Origin: Liolophura sinensis
Lineage: Eukaryota > Mollusca > Polyplacophora > Chitonida > Chitonidae
Assembly (NCBI RefSeq): GCF_032854445.1
Contig: NC_088299.1
Span: forward strand, 8,158,324 to 8,222,323
DNA length: 64,000 bases
Direction of reading: 5' to 3'
Part shown: positions 35,343-45,135 of the stretch, piece by piece
Layout of the letters: every line of letters begins with the position of its first letter
Position numbering within the stretch: position 1 is the first letter of the stretch
Program-made: the position numbers and the translations under genes
The notes under the pieces: model-generated
Seen by the model: the letters and a program-made list of their open reading frames with translations, nothing else
What the model was told of the DNA's origin: nothing
Database searches by the model: none

Positions 35343-35690
35343 ATGTATGTTTGTTTGTATGCTTGGTTTACTTAACATAACAATTTTTCAGCCATATGAC
35401 AACAAGTGATTAGGTGTGTGCACATATATACTATGGCATCTTGTGTCAGGGCTAGCCCATGCCCCCAAAGTGCTGCTGCCACTGATGTATCACATAGAAA
35501 CAACAGACATGACGCCACACTCAGTCACACTATACTCACACCGGACCAAGCAGTCCTGTTTCCTAGCTTTACGTTCTAGGCAAGGCAGTAACAGGTACCA
35601 TTTCCTAAGTCTTTGCTATGGCCTGACCCGGGTTTGATCCCAGGTCTCCTAACTTCAGATAGAATATGCATGGTTAATCTTTACACTCTT
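35343..35690 (-). mobile_element. SINE family B copy, nearly full length
   Basis: The tail ATGTTTGTTTGTATGCTTGG is at the low end; then CATATGACAACAAGTGATTA; and the head near 35625-35690 has GACCCGGGTTTGATCCCAGG. It is in minus orientation. Confidence 0.75.
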
Positions 35691-36486
35691 GTAAATAATA
35701 CAATAGTCTACTTCATTATAAGTCATAAAATCAAAATAAAATCAGAACTTAAACTCATGTCTAGTTCTGTTTTCTAGAATATCATATTATAACTCAGGAC
35801 TCATGGTAGATCATTTAAATTTCCTACTGGTTCCCACAGCAGCACTCCTGTCTCTTCTAAACGAGTGTGCAATTTAAATAAGAGCTCCATGATCCTCTCC
35901 CCATAACTGAAACCGTATTGTCGTATAAAAGAATCTGTCCCCACTTTCTGGAAAACAACGGACGATAGAGGATCACTTTACTTTAACATAAACAGCTGAG
36001 CTGATCAGCTGATCATGTGGACTGCAGTGGTGGAATGAGGGGGAAAGTCGGATGAACATTGGTTATTTAAGATCAAATACATGATCTCAGTGTAAATGAA
36101 TATTTCTCTTCGTGGTTTAAATATCGCAATGTGGTGACTGAAATAAAAGATGGTTGGTACTTAACAAACGTGATCAGATAGTTTTATCGGTGAATCCGGT
36201 ACAGCTACTCCCACAACAACAACAACGTCCCAATTTCTGACACTTCGGATCGTGGCCTATTGGCTAAATTTAACACCGTGCTCTTGAGAAAATCTCTGTC
36301 TAACTACTTGTCACACTGATATACGTTTAGTCTGCGTGTATGTTAATATATCTCACGATGATGCAAGGCGAGACAATGCCATAAGAAAGCATGTTTCGTG
36401 AAAAGCGAAAGGGGGCTGATGTTGTAATCCACCCAAACCGTGTCGTAGCGAACGCACAGCTAAAAAGTTAGACAATTCACACTTAC

Positions 36487-36514
36487 CTTCAGAGTCCGAC
36501 GCGCTTTCACTCAT
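36487..36514 (-). CDS. probable first coding exon, unknown gene
   Basis: An ATG at 36514 opens MSESASDSEG and meets a strong donor GAAG|GTAAGTGTG at 36487/36486 in phase 1. Acidic, serine-rich N-termini before a phase-1 intron are common in metazoan regulatory proteins, but the fragment is too short to name. The region upstream is GC- and CpG-richer than anywhere nearby, as expected for a promoter and 5' UTR. The following exon would lie at lower coordinates; 23270-23447 ends in the same phase and so looks like an alternative rather than the next exon. Confidence 0.45.
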
Positions 36515-36725
36515 GGCTTGACAGGGATTCTCCCTAACTCCCGACGTCCGAGACAAGTTGATCTTTGATCCGACTTGAGGGATTCCGTCTCGGGGAATTT
36601 CTTGAGGTCAAATTTCAAACGATATCTCCCGACTTCAATACCGCCAAAGTCTTCACCTCAGCCAGGGGGCGGACCCAGTTCTACAGTCACGTGGCACGGG
36701 CAGCGTAAAAGGGTCACATGACCGT
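36515..36725 (-). promoter_or_regulatory. CpG-richer promoter-like region
   Basis: Upstream of the candidate first exon the sequence contains GTCACGTGGC near 36690 and GTCACATGACC near 36714, both E-box-like, plus many CpG dinucleotides. No TATA box is seen. The promoter role is inferred from position and composition. Confidence 0.35.
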
Positions 36726-37225
36726 GAGGAGGTTGAACAGGATGAAAAAATAATGTTAAACTCACAAGCAGCTGGAGAGAATATTTCATGTTTACCGCTG
36801 GAGTAAAAAAAAAACAAAAGAAAAAGATATTATTTTGGAATTTATAGCTCTAAAACAGAGTTTCCTATATTTGCATTGCCATGCTTAATTTCACGTCAAT
36901 GTCGGTGAAAACACTTCATAAAGTTGACAGAACTGGGTTAGCGTGTAGCTAGCCCAGATGAGTATATCAGTGGCAGTTGTCGGGGCAATTTGACCTCGGC
37001 TTGATCCGCGAAACCCCTCTCCTCCTGCACCCGTGCGCATTTGTTTGCTCAAAATATACCACCCCGGAGTCAATAAATGGTCCAGGTCTTGAATAGCATG
37101 AGAGCAGAAACTATGTCGACAAGCGGGTACCGGTAGGCTATTCCATTACGATGTAGACCAACAATCGATCACACCACATGTACATATGTCCGATCGTACA
37201 AATGTGCTTTATTGTAAATTACTCT
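36726..37225. other. no gene seen
   Basis: The CpG-richer part at 36940-37060 carries a minus-strand 60-codon frame without a recognisable motif; it may be upstream regulatory sequence of the same promoter. Confidence 0.35.
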
Positions 37226-37295
37226 ATACATCTTCGTCGTATAAGGGAAATATTCTTGAGTACGGCGCCAATCATCAATCAAACAAATAAATGAA
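37226..37295 (+). mobile_element. SINE family A 3' fragment
   Basis: Only the terminal module remains: GTCGTATAAGGGAAATATTC, then GAGTACGGCGCC and CAATCAAACAAATAAATGAA. Confidence 0.7.
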
Positions 37296-38138
37296 TATAT
37301 CTATACATCCTATAGTGTTAATAAGTGTCTTCTTTGTGTCATCAATACTTTTAATTAATTAACATATTTAATTAACATATTTCCTCATTTAATTGAAATT
37401 AAATTCAACAGGAGCATGTATAAGTACAGACTGAGTGACCTGTATGGTGGTATATGTTTTCCTGATACCCCCGAGAGTTCGAATCCAACCCTTGCCTTTG
37501 CCTTTTTATCTATTTATCTATTTTATCACAATACGCCATCCTTCTGGAATATTCCATAGCCAAGAAATACCCTTGATTGTGATAAGGTCGGGCGGAGGTA
37601 GTCAATTGAATTTATGCTATAATCAATACTTAGTACTTAATGGTCAGTGTGGTTCACTTTGAAAGATAATATTTAGTAGAACAAATATAAGGGGTTGACA
37701 ATAAGGATTTAATTACGCCTACTCGATAAAGTTCAGTAATACTTAAAGTATCTTGATCAGAATCATTTTCTTTCATGCATACGAAATGTTAAATATGATT
37801 TGTGGTATTCCTGTATACTTGTACATATTTCCTAACCTTACAATTTTTCACAGTATCAATTTGTAGATATTATATTTTAACAATGAGGTCACGTGATTTG
37901 AATCTCAGACCTGCTGACATCGACGAACCTTCCGGCCTTCTCAAGTACATGAGAGTTGAAACATGCACTTAAAAGCAAAACTAAGCTGCCACCGTTGTTC
38001 TGCTTTTCAACTGGTTGTTTCATTTAATTGAAGATGTCATGGCGGCCTTTAAAAGTGTACAAACTTAGGTCATTTGGGTTATAAAACGCTTCTTCTCCAT
38101 ACCAAAATGCATAGTGGACCTTAGCACAAGCCTACGGC

Positions 38139-38248
38139 TAGGCCTATAATAGTCTGGGTAGGCCTATAATAGTCTGGATAAGTCTATAATAGTCTGGATA
38201 GGCCTATAATAGTCTGGATAGGACTATAATAGTCTGGGTAGGCCTATT
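38139..38248. repeat. 20-bp tandem array, about 5.5 copies
   Basis: The unit GGCCTATAATAGTCTGGATA repeats with one or two substitutions per copy. AT-rich sequence without genes lies on both sides (37296-38138). Confidence 0.9.
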
Positions 38249-40385
38249 CGGTCTTGATAAGCCCCTTATATACAGCAACTGTGTGTTAAAATGAATTTCC
38301 TATGCCTTAGATGTCGGATAAATGATGCAATAGGAAAAGTTATCCCTAACCATAACATACGTGAAAAAGTGAACGCAGATTATTTACAGGCAAAGTAAAC
38401 ACTAGCTAGCATGAAATGTATATGAGAAAAACGACTTTTGAACACTGTCCAGGAAAATATTGAGGATTAATTTATGTTTTTTAATTTTATCATTTGAATT
38501 AATGGATTCTGTACGATGATCATTTCTGTCCATATTGTGGCGATTGACGTTACATCATGAACCCTGCAAGACTTCCGCATCCAAAATGCTTATTTATACG
38601 GAAAGGGCCATTTCAAGAAATACATTATGCGGATGGGACGTTCTTGATACCCACTGGGTCGCAACAGAAAGTCGTAGAATTCGTTGTATTAAAAAGGTTT
38701 CACTTTTGCCCCCCCCCCCAAAAAAAAACAACTAAACAATGATATTTTCCAGGTGAATGTTTAGCGGTCTTTCATCTGATAAACATGCTTCATTTGAATG
38801 TTTGTATATGCCTTTAAGACGTCCATATCGGCATTACATGTCTCTCCACATCATCAATGATGCAATACATGGTATTATAGTCTATAGCTAATAGACTGGC
38901 CACCACGTGCTCTAAATTTCACAAATGTGTCTATAAATACTCCTCTCGCCCTCTTTTCGGGATTTTCTGAGAAAAAATGTAATAAATATACAATCTTTAG
39001 TGCAGGAGTGAGAAAAAAAAAGAATAATAGAAGGATATGTGAACCTGTACCAAGTCTTTTTCGCTGTCCATGCATTAAGAAATGCATGCAGGCTCGGCAT
39101 GCATGCAGGATATGGATTGTCTTGATCTGTACGGCGTTGGCCTAAATGCTCCCTTACTTAGTCAAGTACACGCATGACCGTGACAATAGATTTGGGGGGA
39201 TGGAATGATGGGAGGGTGGGGGTTGGGGAGAGCGTGCTGTGATACCGCGACCAATCCTACAGACAGCATTTCCTTGTTAACTGAACATTCCAGTCTTAAG
39301 TTTTCCGGATGGGTACGTACCCACGCACGGTTTCCTTTTGCGGTCGATGTTACGCGCGTGTGTGTGACAATGCGGAAGTGCACACCAACATCGAGGCATT
39401 GGGCTAGTTTTATGCCAGTGCGCAACACTTAGACCACTGTCTCCCACTTCCTGATAATTCATTAGCATCATATGTCTATTGTGAATTGCATAATAATGGT
39501 TATAATGCATCCGTAAGGCAATATTTTCTGGTACTAATGTAATAGTTATATTAGTCACAGTTTTCATTTTACAGTATACAAATAAATATCGTATATATTT
39601 ATGCCTATTTATTTATTTATGTGATTGATTGATGCCCCGCTGTCAACTTTGTGGGAGGACGAAACCAAAGCCTAGAATAAAGAAAACCAAAAGCAATAAA
39701 GAATGTGTCATGCAAGGAATTATAGGCAATGGAAAGAACTTCCAGAATTTCTTCACAAACTATGAAATTCTCTGGAGGCATGCGATTTGGCTGCTTGTTG
39801 TTTATTTCCGGTGTATCAGATTTGTGTCAAGCACGTCAGTTCTCGGATGCTTTATCGTCACTGAAATTTTTAGCTGGAGGATGTGCACGTTGGCGACCTA
39901 TTTAATATGGCCACACCTGTTCATACATGTGACTTGCAAATCTTATATTTGTATATGTGAAGCTCCATGATTGTGAACGTATTGGCCAACCTCAATTACG
40001 TCATCCCATCCATGTTGTAAGGCACTGGCGTTTTTTTTTATTAGAACAAGTGCATGCACGTTTATAAATCACAAAGATGACAATGCAAAAGTAAATTTTA
40101 CATTTACAGGATACACATTAAGTTCTTAAAATTTTCAGAATATTTTTAAGAAATACAATGCTTAACTTAAAAAAAGGAATAGCCTATAATCCTTCTGCCA
40201 CAAGCATTTAAACGCTGACTTTTAAACGCTGAAATGTTGAAGTTTATTTACTTATAATTTATGCGTTATTATACGTGTGTGTAAACTTGTATATACTAAT
40301 AGTCGTTTTCAACTAAATCTTTTTTTATATGGGAACACTTACTGGTATAGTCAAGTTTCGGCCACATATATTAGTATTAAGAATT
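38249..40385. other. no convincing gene
   Basis: Several short frames overlap on both strands (38535-38742, 38875-39145, 39162-39567, 39629-39970) without recognisable content. A possible eroded family A SINE tail lies near 39605-39670 (ATTTATTTATTTATG, then GTGGGAGGACGAAACC). Confidence 0.4.
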
Positions 40386-40548
40386 ATAGTTATAAAGAGG
40401 TCTGTCAGCAACCCGCGGATGGTCGTGGGTTTCCCCCGGGCTCTGCCCGGTTTCTACCCACTAATGCTGGCCGCCGTCGTATAAGTGAAATATTCTTGAG
40501 TACGGCATAAAACACCAATCAAATAAATAAATAAATAGTTATAAAGAG
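40386..40548 (+). mobile_element. SINE family A, young 5'-truncated copy with perfect target duplication
   Basis: ATAGTTATAAAGAG occurs at 40386-40399 and 40535-40548 without a mismatch. The insert begins at GTCTGTCAGCAACC, keeps the full 3' module and ends in (AAAT)n. The intact duplication and close match to the family consensus suggest a recent insertion. Confidence 0.9.
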
Positions 40549-41589
40549 AGCGGCTACATGTACCACAAGCCACACCGTTTGTGACTATATAGAGTCAAAC
40601 TGACTTCTAGACCAGTGACGTCACTGCATTGTTTTTCTTTTTTCTGTTGTTTTTTTATTCTTTTTTTTTTCCACCTGATTTTGCTCAAGCCATGGTACTG
40701 GTGGCGTGTAAATTGCTACTATTTATGCACTTACATAAACCGTTAGAATAACACCCTGACTGAGGTAAATTGACAAGACGACGTATTTCACCGGTTACAT
40801 GTGACCACTTGCCAGCTATCACACTGTCATGGTTGGTCTCGATTTACTCTCTGTGATGTTGGTCCTTGATTATATTCACGATGACTATTATTATGAAATA
40901 TCATTAGGATGTGGCTTTGTCATGCTCGTAAGAAACATGTACGTCTAACGATCGGTTTCCACATCCCGCGTCACATTCTGATGCCGCCTAAACCGATTAT
41001 AACCCTACAGTGTGTTTATTAGGTCACCGAGTGGATGAGAATGGAGCACTCAAAGCTACGTCGCAGGCATTTGTCAAAATTCAAGCCATAAAACAGATAG
41101 ATGCAGTTTACAATATTTTCTCCTGAAGAGTTCGAATCCTGTTACTGCTTATTTCATTGATGTTTCAAACAGACAATCGCATTAAAAACTGGACTTTCCA
41201 GGTCAATAATTGCAAGGCCAATACCCAAAACGATCTTTAACACAAGCCATCAAAGAACTAGAAAGTATCGTAAATAAAGTGCGAAATTAGAACGGAACCA
41301 TACAAAGAGAAGCAGTCAACAGTTTTCAGTGATGTTGGATAGACACAAAAAAGGTTTTAGGCGAAAGAGTGAAATCAGTATTCAAATCGTGCACCATGCT
41401 AGAACATCAGTTGGCGGTAGCAAAATGTGTAATTCATTTCCGCTTTGATTGCAAAACTTGATACATCCACCCTGGTGATCTAATTAAAGATGACTGGTAT
41501 ATAGCCCATACCCCCGGGGTAAGCGGAATTCAACACAATCACGAAGTAGAGCGCCATAGATTCAGGAGAATTATAGTCTTTAGAAAATT
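40549..41589. other. no gene seen
   Basis: AT-rich sequence. The part from 41280 to 41590 may be the eroded 3' continuation of the reverse-transcriptase fragment but shows no clear frame. Confidence 0.4.
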
Positions 41590-42060
41590 TAAGAAACTTA
41601 GATGGAAGGCGTTTTAACCTTGACACTCAAGTGTTTCCAGTGATAACTTGTAACTTTAGTTAAAATCGTCACATAACACACTCGATCTAACAAATGCTAC
41701 AAGGTTAGATATGTACACGCCGTAAATAGGATCTTTTAGTATATTGCTAACCAAGTAAGGACAATTCACAATGTCAAAATTGAAACTATTCCTGTTGTCG
41801 CAAAGTCTGCGAGCTAGAAAATCGTTTTGGTCTTAGTACAAAAAACATGCAGGTTCAGAAAAGATGTAGCACTACCCTCTGGAGAGACTCTGGTTTCCTT
41901 TAAATTCGACGAAGGTGCACATATATCTTTCACAGCATTTGCTACACACGGATTGCTCAAACGTAGCAGATCATCAATATACCCTTTAATGAATAAATGT
42001 GGGACCTCGTGGGGATTACTCTTTAGTAGTTTCGGCAAATACATCAACTTTAGGGTGCTA
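41590..42060 (-). pseudogene. reverse-transcriptase fragment, broken
   Basis: A 77-codon minus-strand frame (42047-41814) contains FIKGYIDDLLRLSNP, with the YxDD catalytic motif of reverse transcriptases, and continues to FLNLHVF. After a frame change the expected following block is recognisable as NSFNFDIVNCPYLVSNI and then YGVYISNLVAFV, ending at a stop; a further remnant follows to about 41590. This order matches the palm-to-thumb region of eukaryotic retroelement RTs of the non-LTR or Penelope kind; I do not assign the clade. The upstream part is absent, and the fragment ends where the 1.65-kb array begins. It is non-functional. Confidence 0.75.
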
Positions 42061-42714
42061 TTGTGCTATACCACAACTTCCATCTGAATATCCAACATAA
42101 TTCGACCTCCAATTTAAGGGAATTGGTACAACCAAACGTTAAGGCATGGCTCTGTCACCATGGTAACCACCCGATGGTTGTTACAAGTCTGGAAATGAAA
42201 TTTTAGGCTGTTTCCAAAGCAAACAAAATTATGGCATATATCTATTAGGTGGAAAATAGAGTATAGACATTTAAAGCGTGTTACAAAGCGATATTGTCTG
42301 CGTGGCAATATTATCCAGTCAGTGTGTCCCCCAGAACTCTTCTATCTGGGGGCAAATCTTACACCCAGTTACATCCATTGCATAAGTGTATCCCAAAGTT
42401 GACAATCACTCAAAAAATCAAACATTATGGAGACGATGAGATAGCATAGACGAATCGATTAGAAATCGATTTCCTTTCATTGACAGTTGTCATAAAAAAT
42501 GCGCCATCGAAAACTTATATATTTTCCATTCATTATTACATCTAACCACTCAAAGGCATTGATGTACACATGTATTCCTCCACTAAGAATGCATATTTGT
42601 CAGGGATAGGCTTGTAAACAAAGACGAAAAGCGATGTTGTAAACACGTATTTGTAAATATATGGAAAATTACCTCAGACATAAAGCAGCATGGAAACGTC
42701 CAATATGATAGTTG

Positions 42715-42985
42715 CAGCCTTAAGCCCCACTACCAGGATAGGGGTTGTCCGCGTTCTGCATATATAATGCTGTTTATCCCTAGATGAAGCGGAGCGTGTG
42801 TCCCGGTGACACACCTGAACATTGATCGCTGGTCAAGCGGCTGATCTGTCCAGAGTAGATGTCCCTGCTAGCACATTCCGCACACTCGGCTCTCCCGCTG
42901 CCTCGCCGCACGGTAGAGAGCCCTTCCAAATTGGCCGCCACTAGGAACGAGCCTTAGGGTATAAGAGTTCAACCTGTCTTCTGAA
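42715..42985. promoter_or_regulatory. GC-rich core of the 1.65-kb unit, with TATA-like motif (copy 1)
   Basis: The core begins CACTACCAGGATAGGGGTTG and carries CATATATAAT near 42761-42770, followed by about 200 bp of GC-rich sequence to GGTATAAGAG. Equivalent cores lie near 44365-44620, 46015-46270 and 47665-47920. Read on the minus strand, TATATATG is followed about 90-100 bases later by TATGTCTGAG|GTAATT, a possible donor, so a short leader exon is conceivable. A promoter role is inference. Confidence 0.35.
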
Positions 42986-43408
42986 ATTAGCCACGGATCT
43001 AATGGGGGAAGCTGGGGGATTCGACACTTCTTCAGGACGCTCTACGACGGCATTGCAGGAACCAATTTGCCATTTCTTTTATGATCTTTGCGGGAATGTA
43101 TTTTTATTTGAGTGCAACGCGTTTATGAAAACACAACACTTTAATATCCTTAAAGTGTAAGCCAATGTTTTTATTATTGGACATTACGGGCTGATTGCCA
43201 TCCAGTTTGTATATACAGGGTGTTTTCCTTTCCAATTCTTTCAGGTTTGGTAGCCTGCTGACGTATTTATGTATTTATTTCATATTTTGTTGGCTCCACT
43301 AAAAATATTTCCCATGTATGACGATACTAAAGTTTTTGTGTTGAAGAAACATGACGGAGCCAGCTGGAAACCACCGCAACTTGCCAAGAACCTGATAAAA
43401 CTGCCGCT

Positions 43409-43639
43409 TTAAATCCGCAACCGACTCAGTGTCAGCCAGACTAGGACAGGAGACCACACAAGTGAAGGTCGGCATAGTCGTTTGAACTGGGGAAGTTTAG
43501 ACAACTTGCTCCCAGGCAAGGCTCCCTCCGAAATTTGATCAAGTGTACACGAGCACATTGATTTTCCTGTCTCTTTATGTAGAGAATTTGTTAGCTTCAA
43601 CTTGACAAATACACCAACTTTTATGTTGTACACTGCCAT
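43409..43639 (-). CDS. unit-encoded open frame (copies also at 45059, 46709 and 48364)
   Basis: A 76-codon frame with VKVGVFVKLKLTNSLH-like and SMCSCTLDQISEGALPGSKL segments is open in all four main copies (43409-43639, 45059-45289, 46709-46939, 48364-48615). Because the copies are almost identical, openness alone is weak evidence. Just downstream on the same strand a second frame (through TCVVSCPSLADTESVADL) is continuous in copies 1 and 4 and in the diverged fifth copy (49476-49703), with only a 3-bp in-frame length difference. It is cut by a 1-bp difference in copies 2 and 3. The function is unknown. Substitutions between the first and fifth copies show no third-position bias by eye, so coding is unproven. 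Confidence 0.3.
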   Translation of the reverse strand: MAVYNIKVGVFVKLKLTNSLHKETGKSMCSCTLDQISEGALPGSKLSKLPQFKRLCRPSLVWSPVLVWLTLSRLRI

Positions 43640-44919
43640 ACCACCACCACCAACTGACTATTTTTGCCTAAAAACTAACAAAAGTCCAGCTTAATTCCAC
43701 CTCAAATTTTAAGAAATTGGAAGAGAAGTTATGACACTGTCACCATGGTAACCATCAGGTAGTTGAGTTGACAGCCTGGAAATCAAAGTTGAAGGTGTTT
43801 CCAAAGCATAGAAGATTATGGCCTATATTTATTAGGTGGAAAATAGAGTATAGACATTTATAGCTGATTACAAAGCTACATTGTCTGTGTCACATATTCA
43901 TTAGGTTGAAAATAGAGTATAGAAATTCACAGCGCCTTACTCAGCTATATTGTCTGTGTGGCAGTGTTATCCAGTCAGTGCCCCAGAACTCTTCTCTATG
44001 GGAGCAAATCTTACACACAATCGCACCCATTGCGTAAGTGCATCCCAAAGCTGACAGTCCTTCAAAAAATCAAATATTCTGGAGAAGATAAGATCTCATA
44101 GACGTATCGATTAGGTAACATTTGCTTTCGTTTACAGTTGTCGGAAGAAATGCGACGTGGAAGACTTGACATATTTTCCATTCATTATTACATGTAACCA
44201 TTCAAACCCATTGATGTACACATGTATTCCTCCCCTAAGAATGCATATTTATCAGGGATAGACTAGTAAACAAAGACGAAAAGCGATGTTGTGAACACGT
44301 ATTTGTAAATATATGGAAAATTACCTCAGACATAAAGCAGCATGGAAACGTCCAATATGATAGTTGCAGCTTTAAGCCCCACTACCAGGATAGGGGTTGT
44401 CCGCGTTCTGCATATATAATGCTGTTTATCCGTAGATCAAGCGGAGCGTGTGTCCCGGTGACACACCTGAACATTGATCGCTGGTCAAGCGGCTGATCTG
44501 TCCAGAGTAGATGTCCCTGCTAGCACATTCCGCACCCTCGGCTCTCCCGCTGCCTCGCCGCACGGTAGAGAGCCCTTCCAAATTGGCCGCCACTAGGAAC
44601 GAGCCTTAGGGTATAAGAGTTCAACCTGTCTTCTGAAATTAGCCACGGATCTAATGGGGGAAGCTGGGGGATTCGACACTTCTTCAGGACGCTCTATGAC
44701 GGCATTGCAGGAACCAATTTGCCATATCTTTTATGATCTTTGCGGGAATGTATTTTTATTTGAGTGCAACGTGTTTATGAAAACACAACACTTTATTATC
44801 CTGAAAGTGTAAGCTAATGTTTTATTATTGGACATTAAAAGCTGATTGCCATCCAGTTTGTATATACAGGGTGTTTTCCTTTCCAATTTTATCAGGCTTG
44901 GTAGCCTGCTGACGTATTT

Positions 44920-45135
44920 ATGTATTTATTTCATATTTTGTTGGCTCCACTAAAAATATTTCCCATGTATGACGACACTAAAGTTTTTGTGTTGAAGAAA
45001 CATGACAGAGCCAGTTGGAAACCACCGCAACTTGCCAAGAACCTGATAAAACTGCCGTTTAAATCTGCAACCGACTCAGTGTCAGCCAGACTAGGACAGG
45101 TGACCACGCAAGTGAAGGTCGGCATAGTCGTTTGA
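44920..45135 (+). CDS. antisense open frame in units 2 and 3 (also 46570-46785)
   Basis: A 71-codon plus-strand frame containing KVFVLKKHDRASWKPPQLAK is identical in units 2 and 3. It is shifted by one base in units 1 and 4 and stopped in the fifth copy. It overlaps the minus-strand frame through TCVVSCPSLADTESVADL. At most one of the two strands is likely to be coding, and this one is the weaker candidate. Confidence 0.15.
   Translation: MYLFHILLAPLKIFPMYDDTKVFVLKKHDRASWKPPQLAKNLIKLPFKSATDSVSARLGQVTTQVKVGIVV

Noticed and set aside
39162-39567. overlapping frames on both strands in a GC-richer patch
   Set aside because: Each is short, they are mutually overlapping and no motif is visible.
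39629-39970. 113-codon plus-strand ORF
   Set aside because: It begins in a probable eroded SINE tail and shows no motif; likely chance.
42715-42985. 5S rRNA, U1 or U2 snRNA gene in the 1.65-kb unit
   Set aside because: None of the conserved sequences of these RNAs that I know is present in either orientation.
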